From NCBI RefSeq assembly GCF_021568905.1, contig NZ_JAKGSB010000003.1, forward strand, positions 1 through 64,000: 64,000 nucleotides of DNA. Reading direction: 5' to 3'. A program made the position numbers and the translations under genes. Positions 57,892 to 64,000 of the stretch are shown in pieces. Origin of the DNA: Zavarzinia marina. Lineage in GTDB: Bacteria > Pseudomonadota > Alphaproteobacteria > Zavarziniales > Zavarziniaceae. Position 1 is the stretch's first letter. Each line of letters begins with the position of its first letter. The notes beneath the pieces were generated by a model, which saw only the letters and a program-made list of their open reading frames with translations, was not told the DNA's origin and searched no databases.

Positions 57892-58971
57892 ATGGACAGA
57901 TTTGACAGCGCCGCCCATCGCGCCCCCCCCTCCGCCGAGACACCCGCCCCCTCTCGCCGCACGGTCCTTCATGGGCTTGGCGCCGCCGGCCTGATCGCCG
58001 CCCTGCCGGGTCAGGTCCGGGCCCAGGATGCCCGCTATCTCCGCATTGCCACCGGCAGCGCCGCCGGCACCTATTACCCCGTGGGCGAGACCATCGCCCG
58101 CCTGCTCAGCCATCCGCCCGGCCTGCCGCCCTGCGATCCCGGCGCCGCCTGCGGCGTGCCCGGCCTGGTCGCCGCGGCCGAGACCAGCGAAGGTTCGGTC
58201 GCCAATGTCGAGGCGGTCGCCGGCCTCCAGGTCGAGACGGCGCTCGCCCAGGCCGACGTGCTCGCCTGGGCTCATGGTGCCCGGGGCGCTTTCGAGGGAC
58301 AGCCGCCGCGTGACAATCTCCGCGTGATCACCAGCCTCTATGCCGAGAGCATGCATGTGGTCGTGCGCGCCGATTCCGGCGTGGCCGGCATTGGCGATCT
58401 CGCGGGGCGCCGGGTCTCCCTGGACCGGCCGGGGTCGGGCACGCGGGGCGACGCGGTCATGATCCTCGATGCCTATGGCATCGCAACCGATGCCGTCGAG
58501 GCGGTCGACCTCGGGCCGTCCCAGGCGGCCGCGGCCCTGATGGCGGGGGAAATCGACGCCTTCTTCTTCCTGGGCGGGGCGCCCGCCGTGAACGTGCGCG
58601 AAATCGCCGATACCGGCGGCATCGCGCTGCTGCCGATCGACGGGCCGGCGCGCGAGAAGCTGCTGGCGGCCGGTCGCTATTTCCAGTCGGGCGCGATCGC
58701 CGAGACGGCCTATCCGGGCCTGCCCGCGACCGAGACGGTGAACGTCAGCGCGCAATGGATCTGCGCTCTCGAAGTGGACGCCGACCTGATCTACGACGCC
58801 GTCCGCACCCTGTTCGACCCGGTCAATCGCGAAGCCCTGGACGAAGGCCACCCCAAGGCACGGGAAATCACCCTGGCCGGCGCGATCCTGGGGCTCGGCG
58901 CGCCGCTGCATCCGGGTGCCGTCCGCTTCTACCGGGAACAGGGCATGACCCTGCCGGCCGAAGCAATCTGA
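57892..58971 (+). CDS. TAXI-family TRAP transporter solute-binding protein
   Basis: The 359-residue protein has a twin-arginine-type signal (SRRTVLHGLGAAGLIAALPG, residues 21-40) and the TAXI periplasmic-binding fold. It has LRIATGSAAGTYYPVGETIARLL near the start, SVANVEAVAGLQ, DLAGRRVSLDRPGSGTRGDAVMIL and MAGEIDAFFFLGGAPA. It should bind a small carboxylate in the periplasm for a TRAP permease, but no permease gene is next to it. The orphan position is common for TAXI proteins. Confidence 0.88.
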   Translation: MDRFDSAAHRAPPSAETPAPSRRTVLHGLGAAGLIAALPGQVRAQDARYLRIATGSAAGTYYPVGETIARLLSHPPGLPPCDPGAACGVPGLVAAAETSEGSVANVEAVAGLQVETALAQADVLAWAHGARGAFEGQPPRDNLRVITSLYAESMHVVVRADSGVAGIGDLAGRRVSLDRPGSGTRGDAVMILDAYGIATDAVEAVDLGPSQAAAALMAGEIDAFFFLGGAPAVNVREIADTGGIALLPIDGPAREKLLAAGRYFQSGAIAETAYPGLPATETVNVSAQWICALEVDADLIYDAVRTLFDPVNREALDEGHPKAREITLAGAILGLGAPLHPGAVRFYREQGMTLPAEAI

Positions 58972-58980
58972 CGCCCTGGT

Positions 58981-59631
58981 TCAGCACCCCGTCGCGAGCT
59001 GTTCCTCGGCGCCGGCCCGCCATGCCTGATATGCCGGATGGTGACTGGCGGCCGCGACATAGTCGGCGGCCGACGGCAGCAGGTGCGGGCCATAGGTGAC
59101 GAAGCGGCTGACCACCGGCGCGAACATGGCGTCGGCGACGGTCCAGGCCCCGAACAGATAGGGACCGCCCCTGCCGTATTCGCGCCGACAGGCGTCCCAG
59201 ATCGCCTCGATCCGGGCGATGTCGACGCGGCAGGCGTCGCTGAAGGGATGGCCGCCGTGGTCGGCCAGCATGTCCATGGGGCATTCCCGGCGCAGGCTGG
59301 CGAAGCCCGAATGCATCTCGGCCGAAACCGCCCGGCACACCGCACGCGCCACCGGATCCTCGGGCAGCAGGGGGCCGCTCCGGCTCTCTTCCGCCGCCCA
59401 TTCGCAGATGGCGAGGCTCTCGGGGATCACCACCGCGCCCAGTTTCATGGCCGGGACCGTGCCGCTCGGCGAATGGCGCAGGATGGCGGCCTTGGTCTCC
59501 TCGGTGCGGAGCTTGACGTGCACTTCCTCGAAATCGATGCCGCCCGCCGTCAGCGCCAGCCATGGCCGCATGGACCAGGAAGAGTAGTTCTTGTCGCCGA
59601 TCACCAGGATGGGCTTGTCGAGGACGGCCAT
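58981..59631 (-). CDS. Glutathione S-transferase family protein
   Basis: The 216-residue protein has a thioredoxin-like domain (PILVIGDKNYSSWSMRPWLALTAGGIDFEEV, then HSPSGTVPAMKLGAVVIPESLAICEWAAE with the cis-Pro and Glu-Ser glutathione contacts) and a helical C-terminal domain. The NYSSWSMRP motif places the catalytic Ser in a well-known proteobacterial GST subgroup. The ATG at 59631 matches the family start. It is convergent with the TAXI gene and divergent from the aminopeptidase gene. The substrate is unknown. Confidence 0.88.
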   Translation of the reverse strand: MAVLDKPILVIGDKNYSSWSMRPWLALTAGGIDFEEVHVKLRTEETKAAILRHSPSGTVPAMKLGAVVIPESLAICEWAAEESRSGPLLPEDPVARAVCRAVSAEMHSGFASLRRECPMDMLADHGGHPFSDACRVDIARIEAIWDACRREYGRGGPYLFGAWTVADAMFAPVVSRFVTYGPHLLPSAADYVAAASHHPAYQAWRAGAEEQLATGC

Positions 59632-59737
59632 GGGCAAGGTTCCGCGGATGGGGGTAAGATTCGCTACAGGCAACCCGAGCCCGAGTCGTTCCGCAAGTCC
59701 TTGCGTGCGGATGCCGAATATGCCGCGGAAGGAGATC

Positions 59738-61153
59738 ATGTCCGAAGACCCTGCCGAGACCTTTGCCCTGGCCCTGCCGCTGGTCGCCGTGCGCGACGGT
59801 GCCGTGCCGATCCATTGCGTGGCCCGGGGCGCGCTCGACGAACTGGCGGACAGGGTGCCGCCCGCGGCCCTGCGCTTCGCCCGTGCCAGCGGCTTCGACG
59901 GCCGGCCCGGCGGCCATCTGGTGGTGCCGGATGCGGAGGGCGGTCTCGGCCTCGTGCTGTTCGGCGTCGGCGCGGTCCAGGAACATCAGCCCTTCGCCTT
60001 CGGCGCATTGTCGGCGGCGCTGCCCGCCGCCACCTATGAGATCGCCTCGCCCCTCGGCCCGATGGAGGCGACGGCGGCGACGCTGGGCTGGGTCATGGGG
60101 CGCTACGGCTTTCGGCGCTACCGCGACGACAGCCCGCCCGACGATCCCCTGCTGGTGCCGCCCGAAGGCGCCGACCTCGACGCCGTGCGCCGGACGGCGG
60201 AGGCGATGTTCCTGGTCCGCGATCTCGTCAATACCCCGGCCTCCGACCTCGGGCCGGAGGAACTGGCGGCGGCGGCCATGCGTCTCGCGGTCGCCCATGA
60301 CGCGCGCATCGCCATCACCGTCGGCGACGACCTGCTCGATGCCGGCTACCCCATGATCCACGCGGTCGGCCGCGCCAGCGAACGGGCGCCGCGCCTGATC
60401 GACATGACCTGGGGCGAATCGGACCTGCCGCGCGTGACCCTGGTCGGCAAGGGCGTGTGCTTCGACACCGGCGGCCTGAACATCAAGACCGGCAGCTACA
60501 TGAACCTGATGAAGAAGGACATGGGCGGGGCCGCCCATGTCCTCGGCCTCGCCCATATGATCATGGACGCGGACCTGCCGGTGCGGCTGCGCGTGCTGAT
60601 CCCGGCGGTGGAGAATTCGGTTTCCGGCAATGCCATGCGTCCCGGCGACGTGCTGACCTCGCGGAAGGGCCTGACGGTGGAGATCGGCGATACCGATGCG
60701 GAAGGCCGCCTGGTGCTGGCCGATGCCCTGGCCGAGGCGGACGAGGAAAAGCCCGACCTGCTGGTCGATTTCGCCACCCTGACCGGGGCGGCGCGGGTGG
60801 CGCTGGGCCCCGAACTGCCGGCCCTGTTCACGCCCGACGACGAATTGGCCGCCGCCTTCGCCGACCACGGCCTCGAACAGCGCGACCCGACCTGGCGCCT
60901 GCCGCTCTGGCCGCCCTACGACCGCATGCTGGAAAGCCGCGTCGCCGATCTCTCCAACGTCGGCGAGGGCGGCATGGCCGGCGCGTCGACCGCGGCCCTG
61001 TTTCTCCAGCGTTTCGTGACCGATACGCCGTCCTGGGCCCATCTCGACGTCTACGCCTGGACCACCAAGCCTTCGCCCGGCCGTCCCGTCGGCGCCGAAG
61101 CCTATGGCATCCGCGCGCTCTTCGCCCTGATCGCGGAACGCTTCGCGTCATGA
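59738..61153 (+). CDS. M17 leucyl aminopeptidase
   Basis: The 471-residue cytosolic metallopeptidase has the two-metal M17 catalytic domain: LVGKGVCFDTGGLNIKTGSYM with metal-binding Lys and Asp, MKKDMGGAAHVLG, VENSVSGNAMRPGD and the signature GDTDAEGRLVLADAL. The N-terminal about 150 residues are the variable macrodomain-like part. GGAG with the start spacing AAGGAGATC precedes the ATG at 59738. The next gene overlaps the stop by 4 bases, suggesting the aminopeptidase and the NlpC/P60 peptidase cooperate in recycling wall peptides. Confidence 0.92.
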   Translation: MSEDPAETFALALPLVAVRDGAVPIHCVARGALDELADRVPPAALRFARASGFDGRPGGHLVVPDAEGGLGLVLFGVGAVQEHQPFAFGALSAALPAATYEIASPLGPMEATAATLGWVMGRYGFRRYRDDSPPDDPLLVPPEGADLDAVRRTAEAMFLVRDLVNTPASDLGPEELAAAAMRLAVAHDARIAITVGDDLLDAGYPMIHAVGRASERAPRLIDMTWGESDLPRVTLVGKGVCFDTGGLNIKTGSYMNLMKKDMGGAAHVLGLAHMIMDADLPVRLRVLIPAVENSVSGNAMRPGDVLTSRKGLTVEIGDTDAEGRLVLADALAEADEEKPDLLVDFATLTGAARVALGPELPALFTPDDELAAAFADHGLEQRDPTWRLPLWPPYDRMLESRVADLSNVGEGGMAGASTAALFLQRFVTDTPSWAHLDVYAWTTKPSPGRPVGAEAYGIRALFALIAERFAS

Positions 61154-62010
61154 GCATGGCCTTCGACCGCCGCCTGACGCCGGCCCGGCCCGACCTCGCC
61201 GCGTCTCACCTCGAAGGCCGGGTGGATGCGACGCGCTTCGTGAAGGGGGAGCCGTTCCACGTCATCGTGCCCCATGCGCCGCTCCGTCCCCGGCCGGAAG
61301 CGGCCTGTTCCCTCGACACCGAAGTGCTCTACGGCGAAGGCTTCACCGTCTATGAGGATCGGCGCGACGGCTGGCTGTGGGGCCAGTCGGACGTCGACGG
61401 TTACGTCGGCTACATCCCGCGCGCGGCCGTGGTGCGCAGCCCGGCGCCGGTGGCGAGCCATGTCGTCGCGGTGCCGCGCAGCCATCTCTATCCGGTGCCG
61501 GAGTTGAAGCGCCCGGCGGTGATCGCGCTCTCCATGGGCGCGCGGCTCTGCGTGACCGGCGAAAGCGACGACGGGCGCTGGCTGGCGCTGTCCTGCGGGC
61601 GGCATATCTTCGCCGGCCATGTCGCGCCCGTCGACGCGCCCGACGCCGACGTCGTCGCGACGGCGGAGAAGTTCCTGGGCACCCCCTACCTCTGGGGCGG
61701 GCGCACGGCGGAAGGCATCGATTGCTCCGCCCTGGTGCAGACCGCTTTCGCCCGGGCCGGCATGGCCGTGCCGCGCGACAGCGACATGCAGGCCGCCTGG
61801 GGTACGGCGGTCGCCCCCGACGACATCCGCCGGGGCGACGTGCTGTGTTACCCCGGGCATGTCGCGTTGGCCCGGGGCGACGGCACGATCGTCCACGCCA
61901 CCGCCCATGTCATGGCGGTGACGGTGGAGGATCAGGCCGCCCTCGAAGCCCGGGTCCGGGCGGAAGCGGGCGACCGGCCCCTGCCGACGGCGATCCGGCG
62001 CGGCGCCTGA
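61150..62010 (+). CDS. NlpC/P60 family peptidoglycan peptidase with SH3-like domains
   Basis: The 286-residue protein has no obvious signal peptide. SH3-like segments (residues about 45-100 and 115-160) precede the C40 domain with KFLGTPYLWGGRTAEGIDCSALVQTAF (catalytic Cys) and PGHVALARGDGTIVHA (catalytic His). Such proteins cleave gamma-D-Glu-diaminopimelate bonds, often in recycled muropeptides in the cytoplasm. The ATGA overlap with the aminopeptidase gene indicates coupled translation. A 19-bp tandem repeat begins 2 bases after its stop. Confidence 0.9.
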   Translation: MSMAFDRRLTPARPDLAASHLEGRVDATRFVKGEPFHVIVPHAPLRPRPEAACSLDTEVLYGEGFTVYEDRRDGWLWGQSDVDGYVGYIPRAAVVRSPAPVASHVVAVPRSHLYPVPELKRPAVIALSMGARLCVTGESDDGRWLALSCGRHIFAGHVAPVDAPDADVVATAEKFLGTPYLWGGRTAEGIDCSALVQTAFARAGMAVPRDSDMQAAWGTAVAPDDIRRGDVLCYPGHVALARGDGTIVHATAHVMAVTVEDQAALEARVRAEAGDRPLPTAIRRGA

Positions 62011-62011
62011 C

Positions 62012-62066
62012 ACCGACGGGAAAACCCGCCACCGACGGGAAAACCCGCCACCGACAGGAAAAAGCG
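62012..62066. repeat. Tandem 19-bp iterons upstream of the AraC gene
   Basis: The unit ACCGACGGGAAAACCCGCC occurs at 62012-62030 and 62031-62049, and a third partial, diverged copy (ACCGACAGGAAAAAGCG) follows at 62050-62066. Each contains the small palindrome GGGAAAACCC. A 19-base period (near two helical turns) suits direct-repeat binding by an AraC-type protein, and the AraC gene starts 68 bases downstream. Confidence 0.7.
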
Positions 62067-62133
62067 AATTCCGGCGTGGACGGTGCCGGGCCTAGAATTG
62101 CCGGGCCCCTTGCGCCCCGACGATGGAGACGCG

Positions 62134-63117
62134 ATGACCGCCCGGCACCGCCCCGCCCCCGACGTCTTCTCCCTTTCCGAACTGATGCGGGAAGCGGCCG
62201 AACTCGCGGTTCGGGTGGCGCCGGAGGTCCCGGCCGACATGGCGATGGAAACGCCGCTGTTTTCGGGCCGCATCGCGGCGACGGAAGTGCAGCCCGGCCT
62301 TGTCGCCACCTGTCACGACATCACCTATGCCGACGACGGCGAAATGGCCATGGATGTCGACCGCTCCCTGGTCTTCGGCCTGCATCTGGGCGGGGCGGCG
62401 GATCGGATGGAGATCAGGGGGCAGGGCACGGTCGAGCAGGAGAGGGGACAGGCCATGGTCATCGGCTTCGACGGGCCGGTGCGCTGCAGCCGGGCCTGGC
62501 GCCAGGGCCAGCACAGCCGCCTGTCGGGCTTCGTGCTGGCGCCCGCCTTCTTCGATCGCTTCGGCGCCCTGGTGGACGACGACGGCATCGCCGGCCTCGG
62601 CGATCTGCTGCGGGCGGGCGGCATCCGGCGTCTCGCGCCGTCGCCCCGTCTCGCCGATCTGGCGCGCCGGGGCCTGGACCATCCCTATGGCGGCCCGCTG
62701 GGCCAGATGTTCCTGGAAAGCAACACGCTCTCCCTGGTGGTCGAGGTGGCGAGCCTGCTGGGCGAGGAGCGGCGCCATATCGCGCGGATCGGCCGGCGCT
62801 CCTACGAACGGGTGGCGGCGGCCCGCGCCATCCTGGACGACTCTCTTGTGGCACCGCCCAAGACCCTGGACCTGGCGCGCCGGGTCGGGGTCAACGTCAC
62901 CAGCCTGCAGGATCATTTCCGCGCCGTCCTCGGCACCACCATCTTCGGCTATGTCCGCCGCCGCCGGCTGGAGATCGCCTGCCTGCTGCTGACAGAACAC
63001 GGCCTCGGCGTCGCCGAGGCGGGCTATCGCGTCGGCTTCGCCAGCCCGGCCGCCTTCAGCGCCGCCTATCGCCGCCATTTCGGCCATCCGCCCGGACAGC
63101 ACGTCCGCCGCGCCTGA
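62134..63117 (+). CDS. AraC-family regulator, probable activator of the adjacent TonB receptor
   Basis: The 327-residue protein resembles the PchR-like group of AraC regulators of siderophore receptors. The N-terminal sensor domain (MAMETPLFSGRIAATEVQPGLVATCHDITYADDGE) is followed by the C-terminal HTH pair (TLDLARRVGVNVTSLQDHFRAVLGTTIFGYVRRRRLEIACLLL and AGYRVGFASPAAFSAAYRRHFGHPP). GGAG lies 6 bases before the ATG at 62134. It lies directly upstream of a Fur-boxed TonB-dependent receptor, so ligand-induced activation of uptake is the likely role. Confidence 0.85.
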   Translation: MTARHRPAPDVFSLSELMREAAELAVRVAPEVPADMAMETPLFSGRIAATEVQPGLVATCHDITYADDGEMAMDVDRSLVFGLHLGGAADRMEIRGQGTVEQERGQAMVIGFDGPVRCSRAWRQGQHSRLSGFVLAPAFFDRFGALVDDDGIAGLGDLLRAGGIRRLAPSPRLADLARRGLDHPYGGPLGQMFLESNTLSLVVEVASLLGEERRHIARIGRRSYERVAAARAILDDSLVAPPKTLDLARRVGVNVTSLQDHFRAVLGTTIFGYVRRRRLEIACLLLTEHGLGVAEAGYRVGFASPAAFSAAYRRHFGHPPGQHVRRA

Positions 63118-63193
63118 CCTGCTTCTGGCGACAGTGTTTCTGTGTCCCGCGACAGGGCGCGGCGTTCCGCGCCGCGCCATCGCCCGCTAGACT

Positions 63194-63221
63194 TGCATCT
63201 GATAGTCATTATCAGATGTTG
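63194..63221. promoter_or_regulatory. Fur-type iron box upstream of the TonB receptor
   Basis: CATCTGATA (63196-63204) and TATCAGATG (63210-63218) are perfect 9-bp inverted arms around GTCAT. The core TGATAGTCATTATCA is a 7-1-7 match to the Fur consensus TGATAATNATTATCA with one change, and flanking TTGCA adds to the classic form. It lies 9 bases before the receptor start codon, so Fur would repress under iron-replete conditions. Confidence 0.75.
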
Positions 63222-63226
63222 CGTCC

Positions 63227-64000
63227 ATGGACCGATCGACCTTCCTCATCCTGATGTCGGGCACCGCCGTCGGCATCGTCCTCGGCGCCGGCGTCGCGGC
63301 ATGGGCCCAAAATGCGGTGGCCGAGAATGCGGTGGCCGGGGATGCGGTCACGGCGGAAGAGCCCACCGTCCTCGACGTGGTGACGGTCAGCGCGACGCGC
63401 CAGGATACGGCGGAAGACCGCATGCCGGCCTCCGTGACGATCCTGCCGCCCGAGCGGATTTCCCCCGCCGCGCTCGACCCCGGGGCCGAGATCATGCGCC
63501 AGTCGCCCACGGGCAATTTCGTCGACCTGTCACGGGCGGGGGAGGCCTATGCGACCATGCGGGGCGTCGCCAGTCTCGGCTCCCCGCTCAATTCCCTCGA
63601 CAATACGGTGGGATTTTCGGTCGACGGCGTCCCCAGCAGCCTTGCCGGTTTCGCGCCGGTGCTGATGGACGTGCAGCAGGTCGAAGTGCTGCATGGGCCT
63701 CAGGGCACGGCCTTCGGACGAAACGCCATGGCCGGCGGTATCAATGTCGTCACCATGCCGGCCGACGGTTTCGCCGAAAGCCGCATCGACCTCGAGACCG
63801 GCAGCGACGGCTACAGCCTGGTGCAGGCCATGACGGCGGGCTGGCTCATGGCCGACGTGCTGGCCGGGCGCGCGGTCGTGCGCTGGCAAAACTACGACGG
63901 CGACATTTCCAATGTGATCACCGGCGGTACCGAAGGCGGCGTCGAACTGGGCGCCGGCCGCGCCAGCCTGCGCTTCACGCCGGACGAGACGCTGACCATC
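63227..64000 (+). CDS. TonB-dependent outer-membrane receptor (partial, runs off window)
   Basis: The first 258 residues are visible. A signal peptide (TFLILMSGTAVGIVLGAGVAAWA) is followed by a linker with short repeats (NAVAENAVAGDAV). A TonB-box-like DVVTVSATR lies at about residues 50-58. The plug domain has VEVLHGPQGTAFGRNAMAGGINVVT, and the barrel begins. It is a siderophore- or vitamin-type receptor; the Fur box and the AraC regulator favour a ferric-siderophore ligand. The gene continues beyond the window. Confidence 0.88.
   Translation, partial: MDRSTFLILMSGTAVGIVLGAGVAAWAQNAVAENAVAGDAVTAEEPTVLDVVTVSATRQDTAEDRMPASVTILPPERISPAALDPGAEIMRQSPTGNFVDLSRAGEAYATMRGVASLGSPLNSLDNTVGFSVDGVPSSLAGFAPVLMDVQQVEVLHGPQGTAFGRNAMAGGINVVTMPADGFAESRIDLETGSDGYSLVQAMTAGWLMADVLAGRAVVRWQNYDGDISNVITGGTEGGVELGAGRASLRFTPDETLTI

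Noticed and set aside
62012-62066. CRISPR-like short direct repeats
   Set aside because: The 19-bp units are contiguous without spacers and there are fewer than three full copies, so they are iterons rather than a CRISPR array.

Overview
The window is a stretch of a GC-rich bacterial chromosome. The sdhC-sdhD-sdhA-sdhB order, a PdxY kinase, a frataxin (CyaY), a TAXI-type TRAP binding protein, a cytoplasmic PAS chemoreceptor and a mesaconyl-CoA hydratase-like/CitE-like gene pair together suggest an alphaproteobacterium, possibly of the Rhodospirillales. The genus cannot be fixed from the sequence. Nearly all genes are ordinary high-GC chromosomal genes. The clear exception is one AT-rich segment at about 25.7-28.3 kb. 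I found no rRNA, tRNA, CRISPR array, transposase or integrase.

Layout. 0-10.5 kb: a flavoprotein dehydrogenase, a leucine-catabolic operon (mccB-mccA-HMG-CoA lyase) with a divergent AraC regulator, pdxY, and a CitE-like lyase plus MaoC hydratase pair. 10.5-15.3 kb: sdhCDAB with a strong terminator, repeats, and glutaminase. 15.4-25.5 kb: a soluble chemoreceptor with duplicated PAS domains, three tandem terminators, uppP, corA, a K+/H+ antiporter, a LysR regulator divergent from mmsA, and a fatty-acid desaturase with its TetR repressor. 25.5-28.3 kb: a degenerate copy of the mmsA 3' end followed by a foreign, AT-rich NACHT-type NTPase gene, the best candidate for an undescribed defence gene. 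28.3-36 kb: a lipoprotein, htpG and a four-gene Gld-type ABC operon. 36-38 kb: two copies of a structured, G-rich-loop element with compensatory stem changes bracket a truncated antitoxin, a GST and a TetR regulator. 38-48 kb: a paraoxonase-like protein, an ABC exporter, cyaY, a histone-deacetylase-like enzyme, copper-chaperone genes, the isoprenoid operon xseB-ispA-dxs, a macrodomain protein and a transglutaminase-like protein. 48-57 kb: an isochorismatase/glutamine-synthetase-like pair, MATE, tlyA and other methyltransferases, a rhomboid protease, and a RibB enzyme with an N-terminal HTH domain and a matching palindrome in its promoter. 57-64 kb: an SH3 protein, a TAXI binding protein, a GST, a leucyl aminopeptidase with an NlpC/P60 peptidase, an AraC regulator preceded by 19-bp iterons, and a Fur-boxed TonB receptor that runs off the window.

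The metabolic genes fit together. Leucine breakdown (MccAB, HMG-CoA lyase), valine breakdown (MmsA) and a malyl/mesaconyl-CoA branch all feed acyl-CoA units toward succinate, next to succinate dehydrogenase. Small dispersed palindromes (REP-like composites) punctuate at least five gene ends, and one has been read into the end of a coding sequence.
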